Assembly: GCF_045055315.1 (NCBI RefSeq)
Contig: NZ_CP173677.1
Coordinates: 1,240,001-1,304,000, forward strand
DNA: 64,000 nt
Direction: 5' to 3'
From: Brachymonas wangyanguii
GTDB lineage: Bacteria > Pseudomonadota > Gammaproteobacteria > Burkholderiales > Burkholderiaceae_C
Shown: in pieces, positions 25,968-34,309 of the stretch
Layout: every line of letters begins with the position of its first letter
How positions within the stretch are numbered: the stretch's first letter is position 1
The notes under the pieces: model-generated
What the model was told of the DNA's origin: nothing
What the model saw: only the letters and a program-made list of their open reading frames with translations
The model's database searches: none
Translations under genes and position numbers: made by a program

Positions 25968-26246
25968 TCAGTCTTTCAGGATGTCGATGGCGAGCGCGTG
26001 CAGGCCTGCCTCGATTTCTTGTTGCAGTGCATCATACACAAGGCGGTGGCAGGCCACGCGCGTCTTGCCGGTGAACACCGGGGCAGCGATGCGCACGCGG
26101 AAATGGGTGCCGTAGCCGAGGCCGTTGGCACCGGCGTGGCCGGCATGGTTGCCGGATTCGTCAATCACTTCCAGGCGCGTGGGTTGCAGGGCCTGCTCCA
26201 GCTTGTGTTGCAGCAGGTCGGCGGTTGGAATGGCGGCGGTGTTCAT
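25968..26246 (-). CDS. bolA: BolA-family protein
   Basis: This 92-residue protein has the BolA fold, with FRVRIAAPVFTGKTRVACHRLVYDAL including the conserved His. BolA proteins partner monothiol glutaredoxins in Fe-S handling and may bind DNA. The ATG at 26246 overlaps the yciB stop as ATGA, so translation is coupled. The open frame extends far upstream inside yciB, but that part is a shadow. Confidence 0.88.
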   Translation of the reverse strand: MNTAAIPTADLLQHKLEQALQPTRLEVIDESGNHAGHAGANGLGYGTHFRVRIAAPVFTGKTRVACHRLVYDALQQEIEAGLHALAIDILKD

Positions 26247-26779
26247 GAGGGTTCCTTGTCCTTCCAGTGGCGGGCAATGTACAGGCCCTGTCCGATTACG
26301 AACAGGATCGGGAAGACATAGCCCCAGAGCTTGAAATCGACCCATTGGGCAGTGGTGAAGTAGTGCGCGACGAGGCCGTTGATGGCGGCCATGAACAGGC
26401 AGTAGCCGATCCAGGCAATTGTCAGGCGATGCCAGACCGGCTGCGGCAGCACCATCTGCGAGCCGAGCAGGATCTGCAGCACGTTCTTGCGCATGCCCCA
26501 CAGCGCGACCGCCAGGGCGATGGCCATGGCGGCGTAGAGCACGGTGGGCTTCCACTTGATGAAACGGTCATCGCGCAGGATCAGCGTGAGTGCACCAAAC
26601 ACCAGGATCAGCGCCAGTGTCGCTTTCTGCATGGTGTTGAGCTGGCGGTCCATGGCGTAGAGGATGGCCATCTGCACCACGGTGGCAGCCATCAGCACGG
26701 CGGTGGCCGTATAGATGTCGCCCAGCTTGTAGGCGGCAAAGAACAGGATGATCGGGATGAAGTCCAGCAGTTGTCTCAT
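26243..26779 (-). CDS. yciB: Inner-membrane septation protein YciB/IspZ
   Basis: This 178-residue protein is almost entirely membrane helices. It begins MRQLLDFIPIILFFAAYKLGDIYTATAVLM, the family hallmark, and contains FIKWKPTVLYA. YciB (septation protein A) links cell-envelope synthesis with division and is broadly conserved. ATG at 26779 is preferred over an upstream extension that lacks family similarity. msrB lies 81 bp upstream on the same strand. Confidence 0.92.
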   Translation of the reverse strand: MRQLLDFIPIILFFAAYKLGDIYTATAVLMAATVVQMAILYAMDRQLNTMQKATLALILVFGALTLILRDDRFIKWKPTVLYAAMAIALAVALWGMRKNVLQILLGSQMVLPQPVWHRLTIAWIGYCLFMAAINGLVAHYFTTAQWVDFKLWGYVFPILFVIGQGLYIARHWKDKEPS

Positions 26780-26860
26780 GGGCGGTGCGCAAAAGCGGCC
26801 GCATGCAGCGGCCAAACCACTATTCTCCCTGATTCAGGGATCATCCTGCAGACAAAAGGG

Positions 26861-27304
26861 TTACGGATGGTAGTCCGGATCAGTATCGTCGGGCTCGGCC
26901 GGCACGAAATCGAGCGAGGCCGAGTTGATGCAGAAACGGTCGCCGGTGGGCGCCGGGCCATCGGGGAAGACATGGCCCAGATGCGAGCCGCAGTTGCTGC
27001 ACAGCACTTCCTCGCGGATCATGCCATGGCTGGTGTCGCGGCGGCTGACCACGGCATCAGCGCTGATCGGCTGGTAGTAGCTCGGCCAGCCACAGCCGGC
27101 ATCGAACTTGGTCTGGCTGGCGAATAGCGGCTGGTCGCAGCAGATGCAGCGGTAGACGCCTTCGGCATAGTGGTCGGCGTAGACACCGGTAAAGGCGTGT
27201 TCGGTGGCGGCTTCACGCGTGACCTGGTAGGCGACCGGTTCGGCGTTCTTGCTGGCGAGTACTGCTTCCCATTCGATCGGGGTTTTCTTGACGGGGAAAT
27301 CCAT
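26861..27304 (-). CDS. msrB: Peptide-methionine (R)-S-oxide reductase
   Basis: This 147-residue MsrB reduces methionine-R-sulfoxide in proteins. Two zinc-binding pairs, YRCICCDQPLF and LCSNCGSHLGHVF, and the catalytic Cys in DRFCINSASL are present, with the family GCGWPSYYQP. It is cytosolic (no signal peptide). The ribosome binding site GGAGG precedes the ATG. It is 72 bp after selO on the same strand, so a redox-repair pairing is likely. Confidence 0.94.
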   Translation of the reverse strand: MDFPVKKTPIEWEAVLASKNAEPVAYQVTREAATEHAFTGVYADHYAEGVYRCICCDQPLFASQTKFDAGCGWPSYYQPISADAVVSRRDTSHGMIREEVLCSNCGSHLGHVFPDGPAPTGDRFCINSASLDFVPAEPDDTDPDYHP

Positions 27305-27375
27305 GGTTGCCTCCTTCGTGATGGTTTGTGCCAGTGTAGGACAAATGGCGATGTGAATGTGTCAGACGGAGCCGC

Positions 27376-28854
27376 TCAGGACGAGCAGCTGATGGAGAGC
27401 TGGCTGGCCCAGTCCGGCGCCGGTTCGGCATAGGCGCTGCCATCCCAGCGCGTCTCATAAGGGTGGGTGCAGGCTTCGAGCAGGTCGCGCACGCCCTGGT
27501 CGTCGCCTTGTTCGGCGCGTTCGATGGCGAGCTGGCACAGGTGATTGCGCGGCACCACGGCCGGGTTGCTGCGCAGCATCTGCTGGCCGGCGTCGGGCAG
27601 GGCGTGCTGTTGCAGCAGGGTCTGGTAGCTGTCCAGCCAGGCTTGCAGGCCGGCACGGTCAGGCGTCAGCGCCAGCACGGCATCGAACTGGCCGGCACCG
27701 CCGTGCACTGCCAGCGAGAGCCGACGCCAGAAAGCGGTGACATCGATGCGGCCGGCCTGCATCAGCTGCTGCAGCTGCTGGCCCAGATCGCGCACCGGTG
27801 CATCGGCCTGCAGGCCCAGCTTGGCGGCCATGCGCTGCGCCAGGGCATCGGCATGCTGTTGTGCAAAACCGTCCAGCGCCTGCTTGGCCTGGTCCACCTC
27901 GCCAATCAGCGGCAGTAGCGCCTGGCCGAGCGCGTACAGGTTCCACAGCGCGACATCGGGCTGCTGCCCGTAGGCGTAGCGGCCATGGCTGTCGCTGTGG
28001 TTGCAGATATGGTTGGCATCGAAGCCGTCCATGAACTGGTAGGGGCCGTAGTCGATCGTCAGGCCGAGGATGCTCATGTTGTCGGTGTTCATCACGCCGT
28101 GGCAGAAGCCGATCGCCTGCCAGTCGGCCAGCAGGGTGGCGGTGCGGCGCGTGACTTCCTGGAGCAGCGCGGCATAGGGCGATCCGGCTGCCTGGCGGCA
28201 TTCCGGATAGAAGGTATCGATCACGTAATCGGCCAGCTGCCGCAGTTCGGCATCCATCTGGCGCGCGGCAAAGTGCTCGAAATGGCCAAAGCGCACAAAG
28301 CTGGGGGCAAAGCGCGTGACGATGGCAGCCTGTTCCACGCGTTCGCGGTAGACCGGCAGTGGCGAGGCGCTCAGGCAGAGTGCGCGCGAGGTCGGGATAC
28401 CCAGCGCTTGCATGGCTTCGGAGGCGATGAACTCGCGGATCGAGGAACGCAGCACGGCACGGCCATCGCCGCGGCGCGAGTAGGGCGTGAGGCCGCTGCC
28501 CTTGAGCTGGATTTCCTGCAGCTGGCCCTGGGCATCCGGCAGCGCGCCCAGCGTGAGCGCACGGCCATCGCCGAGCTGGCCGGCCCAGACGCCAAACTGG
28601 TGGCCGCTGTAGACGCTGGCCCAGGTCTGGCTGCCGGAAGGCAGGGCATTGCCGCTGAACAGCTGCAGCGCCTGCTCGCCCTGCAGCCAGGCTGGATTCA
28701 GGCCCAGGTCGGCAATCGCCTGCGGGCTGTGTGCGACCCAGCGCGGATCGGGCACCGGCACCGGTGGCAGCTTGCTGACAAAGGCATCGCCCAGGGCGGC
28801 CAGGCCGGGCTGCCACTGCGGTTCGTGCGGGAGGGAACGGGAATCGGCTTGCAT
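27376..28854 (-). CDS. selO: SelO family protein adenylyltransferase
   Basis: This 492-residue pseudokinase belongs to the YdiU/SelO family, which transfers AMP to Ser, Thr or Tyr of target proteins and affects oxidative-stress responses. Landmarks are YSGHQFGVWAGQLGDGRA, LKGSGLTPYSRRGDGRAVLRSS, GVMNTDNMSILGLTIDYGP and the C-terminal SISCSS, where the Cys replaces the eukaryotic selenocysteine. ATG at 28854 (MQADSRS) is chosen; the upstream part to 28923 is not family-like. msrB follows. The gene is divergent from an acyl-CoA synthetase. Confidence 0.92.
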   Translation of the reverse strand: MQADSRSLPHEPQWQPGLAALGDAFVSKLPPVPVPDPRWVAHSPQAIADLGLNPAWLQGEQALQLFSGNALPSGSQTWASVYSGHQFGVWAGQLGDGRALTLGALPDAQGQLQEIQLKGSGLTPYSRRGDGRAVLRSSIREFIASEAMQALGIPTSRALCLSASPLPVYRERVEQAAIVTRFAPSFVRFGHFEHFAARQMDAELRQLADYVIDTFYPECRQAAGSPYAALLQEVTRRTATLLADWQAIGFCHGVMNTDNMSILGLTIDYGPYQFMDGFDANHICNHSDSHGRYAYGQQPDVALWNLYALGQALLPLIGEVDQAKQALDGFAQQHADALAQRMAAKLGLQADAPVRDLGQQLQQLMQAGRIDVTAFWRRLSLAVHGGAGQFDAVLALTPDRAGLQAWLDSYQTLLQQHALPDAGQQMLRSNPAVVPRNHLCQLAIERAEQGDDQGVRDLLEACTHPYETRWDGSAYAEPAPDWASQLSISCSS

Positions 28855-28976
28855 GGCCGCATTGTGCGGCAGACTGCAATTTCCTTGTGCCAGACGGGAT
28901 TGTCCCCAAGGCAAATACGGCATAATGGAACAGGATAGCTATCGCTACATCATTACTACACACAAGGAGATTGCCC

Positions 28977-30605
28977 ATGCTAGGCCAGATGCAGGTTCAG
29001 CAACTGCTGATTTCGTCCCTGATCGAGTTTGCTGCCGCCAACCACAGCGATACCGAGATCGTGTCGCGCCGCGTGGAAGGTGATATCCACCGCTACACCT
29101 GGGCCGATGCGGCATCGCGCTCGCGCCAGCTGGCGAATGCGCTGGACGCCCTGGGCCTCAGTAGTGATGCCCGCGTGGGTACGCTGGCCTGGAACGGTTA
29201 CCGCCACCTGGAGCTGTACTACGGTGTCAGCGGTACTGGCCGCGTGGTGCACACCATCAACCCGCGCCTGCACCATGAGCAGATGGCCTGGATCGTCAAC
29301 GACGCCGGCGATGAGGCCCTGTTCTTCGAGATCAACTTCCTGCACCTGGCGCAGCAGATCCGCCCGCTGTGCCCGGGCGTGAAGCACTGGGTCATGCTGT
29401 GTGATGACGAACACCTGCCGGCTGACCATGGCATTCCCGGCCTGGCCAGCTACGAAAGCCTGATCCGCCATCGCAACACCACCTACGACTGGCCCACGTT
29501 TGACGAGAACACCGCGGCCGGCCTGTGCTACACCAGCGGCACCACGGGCAATCCCAAGGGCGCGCTGTACTCCCACCGCTCCAACATCCTGCACGCCTAC
29601 GCCGCCGTCATGCCCGACGCCATGTGCCTGAGCGCGCGCGACGCGGCGATGCCGGTGGTGCCGATGTTCCACGTCAATGCCTGGGGCACGCCCTACAGCA
29701 TGGCCATGATTGGCTGCAAGGTGGTGTTCCCCGGCCCCAATCTCGATGGCAAGTCGCTGTATGAGTTGATCGATTCCGAAAAGGTGACATTTGCCGCCGG
29801 CGTGCCGACGATCTGGCAGATGCTGCTGATGCACGTGCAGATGAACAAGCTGGAATTTACGCACTTCAAGCGCACCGTGATTGGCGGTTCGGCCTGCCCG
29901 CCGGCCATGATCGATGCCTTCGAGCAGATGGGTGTTACCGTGATCCACGCCTGGGGCATGACCGAGCTGTCACCGCTGGGCGCGCTGAGCACGCTCAAGG
30001 CCAAGCACGACCAGTTGCCGCTGGCCGAGCAGAAGCGCCTGCTGGCCAAGCAGGGCCGCCCGATGTTTGGCGTCGAGCTCAAGATCGTCGATGCCGAAGG
30101 CCAGGCACGTCCGCATGATGGGGTCGCCTATGGCAACCTGATGGCACGCGGCAACTGGGTGGTGGACCGCTACTTCGGTTTCGAAGAGAGCGCCCTGAGC
30201 GAAGACGGCTGGTTCCACACCGGCGACGTGGCCACCATCGATGCCGATGGCTATATGCAGATCACCGACCGCAGCAAGGACGTGATCAAGTCTGGCGGCG
30301 AGTGGATCAGTTCCATCGATATCGAGAACATCGCCATGGGTCACCCGGCCGTGGCCATGGCCGCCTGCGTCGGCATGCCGCACCCCAAGTGGGACGAGCG
30401 TCCGGTGGTGGTGGTGGCACTCAAGCCGGGCCAGCAGGCCACGCGCGAAGAGCTGCTGGCGTTCTACGATGGCAAGATCGCCAAGTGGCAGACGCCGGAT
30501 GACGTGGTGTTTGTCGACGAGATCCCGCTCGGCTCTACCGGCAAGATGCTGAAGAACAAGGTCCGCGACTTGCTGGGCGACTACAAGCTGCCCGATCTGC
30601 GCTAA
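28977..30605 (+). CDS. Long-chain acyl-CoA synthetase (AMP-forming)
   Basis: This 542-residue ANL-superfamily enzyme activates a fatty acid to acyl-AMP then acyl-CoA. Motifs are YTSGTTGNPKGALYSHRS (phosphate loop), HAWGMTELSP, GWFHTGDVATIDADGY and the C-terminal SKDVIKSGGEWIS with the catalytic Lys in GSTGKMLKNKVR. It resembles medium/long-chain FadD-like or AlkK types; exact chain length cannot be read from sequence. The ribosome binding site AAGGAG is eight bases before the ATG; a TTG two codons earlier is less likely. No fad operon is adjacent. Confidence 0.92.
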   Translation: MLGQMQVQQLLISSLIEFAAANHSDTEIVSRRVEGDIHRYTWADAASRSRQLANALDALGLSSDARVGTLAWNGYRHLELYYGVSGTGRVVHTINPRLHHEQMAWIVNDAGDEALFFEINFLHLAQQIRPLCPGVKHWVMLCDDEHLPADHGIPGLASYESLIRHRNTTYDWPTFDENTAAGLCYTSGTTGNPKGALYSHRSNILHAYAAVMPDAMCLSARDAAMPVVPMFHVNAWGTPYSMAMIGCKVVFPGPNLDGKSLYELIDSEKVTFAAGVPTIWQMLLMHVQMNKLEFTHFKRTVIGGSACPPAMIDAFEQMGVTVIHAWGMTELSPLGALSTLKAKHDQLPLAEQKRLLAKQGRPMFGVELKIVDAEGQARPHDGVAYGNLMARGNWVVDRYFGFEESALSEDGWFHTGDVATIDADGYMQITDRSKDVIKSGGEWISSIDIENIAMGHPAVAMAACVGMPHPKWDERPVVVVALKPGQQATREELLAFYDGKIAKWQTPDDVVFVDEIPLGSTGKMLKNKVRDLLGDYKLPDLR

Positions 30606-30643
30606 ACCCTGATCTTGCGGCTACTGCGGTAGCCTCGATAAGG

Positions 30644-30677
30644 CAACGGCCATGCAGTCATCACTGCATGGCCGTTG
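30644..30677. terminator. Strong hairpin after acyl-CoA synthetase
   Basis: A perfect 15-bp stem CAACGGCCATGCAGT/ACTGCATGGCCGTTG with tetraloop CATC lies 39 bp after the stop, between converging genes. The U-run is poor, but the stem is very stable and may terminate both ways. Confidence 0.65.
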
Positions 30678-30699
30678 TCATTGGGGGCTGTCAGCGCGC

Positions 30700-31293
30700 T
30701 CAGTCGCGTCCCTTGCCATTCCCCTTGCCGTTGTTGCCCTTGCCCTGGTGGCCGCGCTCGCCATCGCGGCGATCCCAGCGGCGCTTGTCGTCATCGCGGT
30801 GCCAGCGGCGATCATCATCGCGATCTTTCAGGCGCACCGGCTGGCCGCGCGGATCCAGGTTGGCATTGCCGTTGTAGTACTTGCCTTTGCCGTAATGGCC
30901 ATAGGCATTGCCGTTGTTCTTTTTCAGCGCCTTGGCGCGCGGGGAATTCGCGTTGACGAAATACACCGGGCGGTTGCAGCTCTTGTAGTCCTTGCAGTAA
31001 CGTTTCCAGTCCTTGCGATGCGCATCTGGCACATACAGATAGACCGGCTGGTTGATATAGCCGGTACGCGTGATGATGCGCGGATCGTTGTAGTAGACCG
31101 GCGGGCTGACGCGGCTGTCACCCAGCACGATCTGGCCATAGACGCCGTGCGTCAGCGGGGCACCGACGGTGATGTTGTTGTACCAGGGGTTCACCGTGAC
31201 GGTGGTCTGGGCCTGGGCACCCGTGGCAGCCAGCAGGCTGCCCATGCCGATGCCTGCAGCCAGCAGGATCTTGTGCGTGAGGCGGTTTGTCAT
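30700..31293 (-). CDS. Secreted basic protein of unknown function
   Basis: This 197-residue protein has a clear signal peptide (KILLAAGIGMGSLLAATGAQA, cleaved near residue 29). A Tyr/Asn/Pro-rich middle (VNPWYNNITVG, VYYNDPRIITRTGYINQPVYLYVP, paired Cys in RYCKDYKSCNRP) is followed by a tail of about 60 residues made of Asp, Arg, Lys, Gly, His and Asn with repeated DDDRRWHRDDDKRRWDRRD. The tail is likely disordered and may bind polyanions, metal or envelope. The strong ribosome binding site AAGGAG supports ATG at 31293. I do not recognise a family. Confidence 0.7.
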   Translation of the reverse strand: MTNRLTHKILLAAGIGMGSLLAATGAQAQTTVTVNPWYNNITVGAPLTHGVYGQIVLGDSRVSPPVYYNDPRIITRTGYINQPVYLYVPDAHRKDWKRYCKDYKSCNRPVYFVNANSPRAKALKKNNGNAYGHYGKGKYYNGNANLDPRGQPVRLKDRDDDRRWHRDDDKRRWDRRDGERGHQGKGNNGKGNGKGRD

Positions 31294-31393
31294 GGGACTC
31301 TCCTTGTTCTGTCGTCCAGGACTGGACGGATGTGACTCTTCGCGCATTGTGCGCCCGGCACCGGTTGCCGGTGTATGTGCCTGTAACAAGAGA

Positions 31394-31426
31394 AAGCCAG
31401 CCCGGGCACAAGGCTGGGGCTGGCTT
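31394..31426. terminator. Hairpin between SDR gene and secreted-protein gene
   Basis: A 10-bp stem AAGCCAGCCC/GGGCTGGCTT with a 13-nt loop lies in the 182-bp gap between two minus-strand genes. It may end the SDR transcript. Confidence 0.5.
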
Positions 31427-31432
31427 ACGCTT

Positions 31433-31457
31433 GCGGACACTTGTTACCAGTGTCCGC
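31433..31457. terminator. Second hairpin after SDR gene
   Basis: A 9-bp perfect stem GCGGACACT/AGTGTCCGC with a 7-nt loop starts 18 bp beyond the SDR stop (minus strand). There is no clear U-run. Confidence 0.45.
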
Positions 31458-31475
31458 ACAGGGCAGGGCGACGGA

Positions 31476-32234
31476 TCAGCGCATGCCCATGCGGATGGCG
31501 CCGTCCAGGCGGATCACTTCGCCGTTGAGCATGTCGTTGTCTAGGATGTGCTTGACCAGCTTGGCGTAGTCATCCGGGCGGCCCAGACGGCTCGGGAAGG
31601 GTACGCTGGCAGCCAGAGAATCCTGCACTTCCTGCGGCATGCCGAACAGCATGGGCGTGCCCATGATGCCCGGGGCAATCGTCATGTTGCGCACGCCGTT
31701 GCGCGCCAGGTCACGTGCCACCGGCAGCGTCATGCCGATCACGCCGCCCTTGGACGAGGCGTAGGCGACCTGGCCGATCTGGCCTTCGTAGCCGGCAATG
31801 GAGGCGGTGGAGATCATCACGCCGCGCTCGCCGGTCGGCTCGGGGTCGTTCTTGCACATGGCCGTAGCGGCCAGGCGAATCATGTTGAAGGAGCCGATCA
31901 GGTTGACCGTGATCACTTTCTGGAACAGTTCCAGGCTGTGCGGGCCGTTCTTGCCCACGGTTTTTTCGGCCGGTGCGATGCCGGCGCAGTTCACCAGACC
32001 GACCAGCTTGCCCAGACCGGTGGCGGTATCGACCACTTTCTGGCCATCGGCCTCGTCCGCCACGTTGGCCTTGACGAACACGCCGCCCAGCTCGGCCGCC
32101 ACGGCCTTGCCGCGCTCTTCATTCATGTCGGCGATGACGACCTTGCCGCCTTCGGCTGCCAGCATGCGAGCCGTGCCTTCACCCAGGCCCGATGCGCCAC
32201 CCGTGACAATAAAAACCTTGCCCTTGATCTCCAT
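31476..32234 (-). CDS. Short-chain 3-hydroxyacyl-CoA dehydrogenase-like oxidoreductase
   Basis: This 252-residue SDR resembles type II 3-hydroxyacyl-CoA dehydrogenase (HSD10-like). The NAD motif TGGASGLGEG is near residue 12, NCAGIAPAEKT follows, catalytic Ser lies in STASIAGYEGQ, and YASSK supplies Tyr and Lys. The C-terminal PGIMGTPMLFGMP is typical of this subgroup. It probably oxidises 3-hydroxyacyl-CoA in beta-oxidation. The ribosome binding site AAGGAG is seven bases before the ATG. An acyl-CoA synthetase lies 0.9 kb away on the other strand, so fatty-acid use is a plausible theme. Confidence 0.88.
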   Translation of the reverse strand: MEIKGKVFIVTGGASGLGEGTARMLAAEGGKVVIADMNEERGKAVAAELGGVFVKANVADEADGQKVVDTATGLGKLVGLVNCAGIAPAEKTVGKNGPHSLELFQKVITVNLIGSFNMIRLAATAMCKNDPEPTGERGVMISTASIAGYEGQIGQVAYASSKGGVIGMTLPVARDLARNGVRNMTIAPGIMGTPMLFGMPQEVQDSLAASVPFPSRLGRPDDYAKLVKHILDNDMLNGEVIRLDGAIRMGMR

Positions 32235-32382
32235 GTTGTGCTCCTTGTGATTGACGTTTACGTAAAGGTAATGTCTGATTGTAGTGGGACAGGGCGCTGT
32301 CCGCCATGTTTTTCTGCGCCTTGCCGATGATTGTGCATGAATCCTGTGCATCATCGGGATATTGAGACACAGAGGAGGACGC

Positions 32383-33306
32383 ATGTCGCGCATGCCCGGA
32401 AAAACCAAGCTGCTGGCCAGCTGTCTGCTGGCCGGCCTGATGACCCTGACGGGGTGTACCGTGACCACGCCGTATCCGGTGGTCAAGGAGCCGCCATCTC
32501 CGGTCGTGAACAGACCGGCCGTGGCGCGCAAGCCGGTATTGGCGCTGGCGCTCGGCGGCGGTGCAGCGCGCGGCTTTGCCCACGTGGGTGCGCTGCAGGC
32601 GCTCGATGCCGCCGGCATTCGGCCCGATATCGTGGTCGGCACCTCGGCCGGCAGCGTGGTGGGTGCCATCTATGCCAGCGGCCTGCGTGGTGATGCCTTG
32701 CGCCAGGCCGCCGAGAAAGTGGAGCAGACCTCGATCACCGACTGGCAGCTGCCGCTGCTGAACCGTGGTGTGCTGCGTGGCGTCTCGCTGGAGCGCTTCA
32801 TCAACGAGCAGGTCGGCAATCGCAACATCCAGTCCATGCCGATGCGGCTCGGCATCGTCGCCACCGACCTGCAATCTGGCGAAGGCATCCTGTTCCGCAG
32901 TGGCAACACCGGCCAGGCGGTACGCGCTTCGAGCGCCGTGCCGGGCGTGTTCGAGCCGGTGCGCATTGGTACGCGCGATTATGTCGATGGTGGCCTGGTG
33001 GCACCGGTGCCGGTGCTGTATGCGCGCCAGATGGGTGCCGATGTGGTGGTTGCCATCGACATCAGCAGCAAGCCGGGCGATGCCGCCACCACCGGCCAGC
33101 TGCAGGTGCTGATGCAGACCTTCACCATCATGGGCAAGACCATCAGCAAGTTCGAGCTGACCCAGGCCGACGTGGTGCTGCGCCCACAACTGGCTGGCAT
33201 GTCGAGCGCCGATTTCAGCAACCGCCAGAAATCCATCGAGGCGGGGCGGGCGGCCATGCAGCAGGCACTGCCGCAGATCCGGGCCGCGCTGCAGCCGAAG
33301 CGCTAA
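32383..33306 (+). CDS. Patatin-like phospholipase lipoprotein
   Basis: This 307-residue protein starts with a lipoprotein signal (LLASCLLAGLMTLTGC, lipobox LTGC) and a short Pro-rich spacer. The patatin domain has the oxyanion loop GGGAARGFAHVG, nucleophile GTSAGSVVGA and catalytic DGG. Length and layout match RssA/NTE-like bacterial patatins. It should be membrane-anchored and may hydrolyse lipids; the substrate is unknown. ATG at 32383 with GAGGA ribosome binding site is preferred. It is divergent from the SDR gene. Confidence 0.88.
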   Translation: MSRMPGKTKLLASCLLAGLMTLTGCTVTTPYPVVKEPPSPVVNRPAVARKPVLALALGGGAARGFAHVGALQALDAAGIRPDIVVGTSAGSVVGAIYASGLRGDALRQAAEKVEQTSITDWQLPLLNRGVLRGVSLERFINEQVGNRNIQSMPMRLGIVATDLQSGEGILFRSGNTGQAVRASSAVPGVFEPVRIGTRDYVDGGLVAPVPVLYARQMGADVVVAIDISSKPGDAATTGQLQVLMQTFTIMGKTISKFELTQADVVLRPQLAGMSSADFSNRQKSIEAGRAAMQQALPQIRAALQPKR

Positions 33307-33328
33307 ACCAGCGACGGCTGTCGCAGAC

Positions 33329-33354
33329 AAAAAAAGCCCCGCACGAGGCGGGGC
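33329..33354 (-). terminator. Terminator of the phasin gene
   Basis: On the minus strand a 7-bp GC stem GCCCCGC/GCGGGGC with a 5-nt loop is followed by seven T. It lies about 125 bp past the phasin stop and faces the patatin gene end. Confidence 0.8.
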
Positions 33355-33479
33355 CAATTGCATCTGCTACCGGCATTGCACCGGGAACGAGACACAAGGA
33401 GACAACTGGTGTCTGGCTGCGGGTAGCTTTATCGAAAGTCCCGCAGCATGGAAGTTCTTGTTAAGAAGCGGAAGCCTGA

Positions 33480-34052
33480 TTACTTGGCAACCGGCTTCTT
33501 GGCAGCAGCAGCTGCAGAAGCAGTAGCCGTCTTGGTAGCGTTCACGGCGGTGTTGGCCATGGCGTTGAAGTTGGCTTCAGCAACGTCGGAAGCTTGCTTC
33601 ACGGCTTTTTGCACGGATTCGAAAGCGGTGTTGGCAGCAGACACGGCGTTCTTCATCATGGCAACGCCAGCTTCGGAACCAGCCGGAGCGTTCTTGCTCA
33701 TGTTTTCAACAACGGCGTTCACTTTGCTCTGGGCTTCGGTCGTTTGTGCTTCGAACACCTTGGTGAACTCGGCAGCGGTACCGGAAGTGATGTCGTACAG
33801 GTGACGGCTGTAAGCAGCAGTCTTCTCAGCCAGGGGCTGGAACAGGGAAGCTTGCAGAGCCAGCAGTTCCTGGGCGTCCTTGACGGACATGGCAGCCTGG
33901 GTGGTTTCAGCAGCGTCGGTCAGGGCGGCCTTGGCAGCGCTCACGTTCAGGTCGATCAGCTTCTCAACGCTTTCGAAAGCCTTGTTGGTCAGACCAAACA
34001 GGGTTTCCATGTTAGCTTTGTGAGCGGCGGCGATTTGTTCAGCGGTCAGCAT
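33480..34052 (-). CDS. Phasin-family PHA granule protein
   Basis: This 190-residue, Ala-rich amphipathic protein matches the betaproteobacterial phasin family. It begins MLTAEQIAAAHKANMETLFGLTNKAFESVEKLIDLN and has repeated A-rich helices ending in a Lys/Ala tail. Phasins coat polyhydroxyalkanoate granules. Codon choice is strongly biased (GCT, TTC, AAC), suggesting high expression, and a near-consensus promoter with an overlapping palindrome precedes it. phaC and phaR are not in the window. Confidence 0.9.
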   Translation of the reverse strand: MLTAEQIAAAHKANMETLFGLTNKAFESVEKLIDLNVSAAKAALTDAAETTQAAMSVKDAQELLALQASLFQPLAEKTAAYSRHLYDITSGTAAEFTKVFEAQTTEAQSKVNAVVENMSKNAPAGSEAGVAMMKNAVSAANTAFESVQKAVKQASDVAEANFNAMANTAVNATKTATASAAAAAKKPVAK

Positions 34053-34151
34053 AGTAGTATCTCCAAAAATGCACTATCAGGTGAAGAACTGCGGTTGATT
34101 ATCTGGAATCCTTGCAGACCCCGCGCCGACGCCACAGCTTCCATCGGCTTT

Positions 34152-34168
34152 ATGTTGCGCTGCAACAT
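34152..34168. promoter_or_regulatory. Palindromic operator candidate at phasin start site
   Basis: ATGTTGC-GCT-GCAACAT is a perfect 7-bp inverted repeat. It lies just downstream of the phasin -10 element, so it would cover the transcription start. More TTGCA/TGCAA half-sites occur at 34214-34247. TGC/GCA-rich sites are typical of the PHA repressor PhaR; the assignment is inference. Confidence 0.5.
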
Positions 34169-34175
34169 GACTCGT

Positions 34176-34203
34176 ATTATAGGGGTGTTGTGTGACAGAT
34201 CAA
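34176..34203 (-). promoter_or_regulatory. Sigma70 promoter of the phasin gene
   Basis: On the minus strand TTGATC (34203-34198) and a perfect TATAAT (34181-34176) are 16 bp apart. The 5' leader would be about 115 nt. Confidence 0.6.
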
Positions 34204-34309
34204 GCGATTTTTGTGCATTGCAGCAAAAAACCACTGCAGCTTTGCAACACCTTGTATCTGCAACTGGCATGACCCCTTGTGCCTGCCCCTGTTTTCCCAT
34301 TCGTAGCCC

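Noticed and set aside
23414..26074. 886-codon plus-strand frame across rlhA and ppiC
   Set aside because: Antisense shadow of two well-conserved genes; no ribosome binding site and low-complexity Ala/Val/Gly content.
32230..32669. N-terminal extension of the SDR frame upstream of 32234
   Set aside because: The upstream part overlaps the divergent patatin gene and lacks family similarity; ATG 32234 has a strong ribosome binding site.
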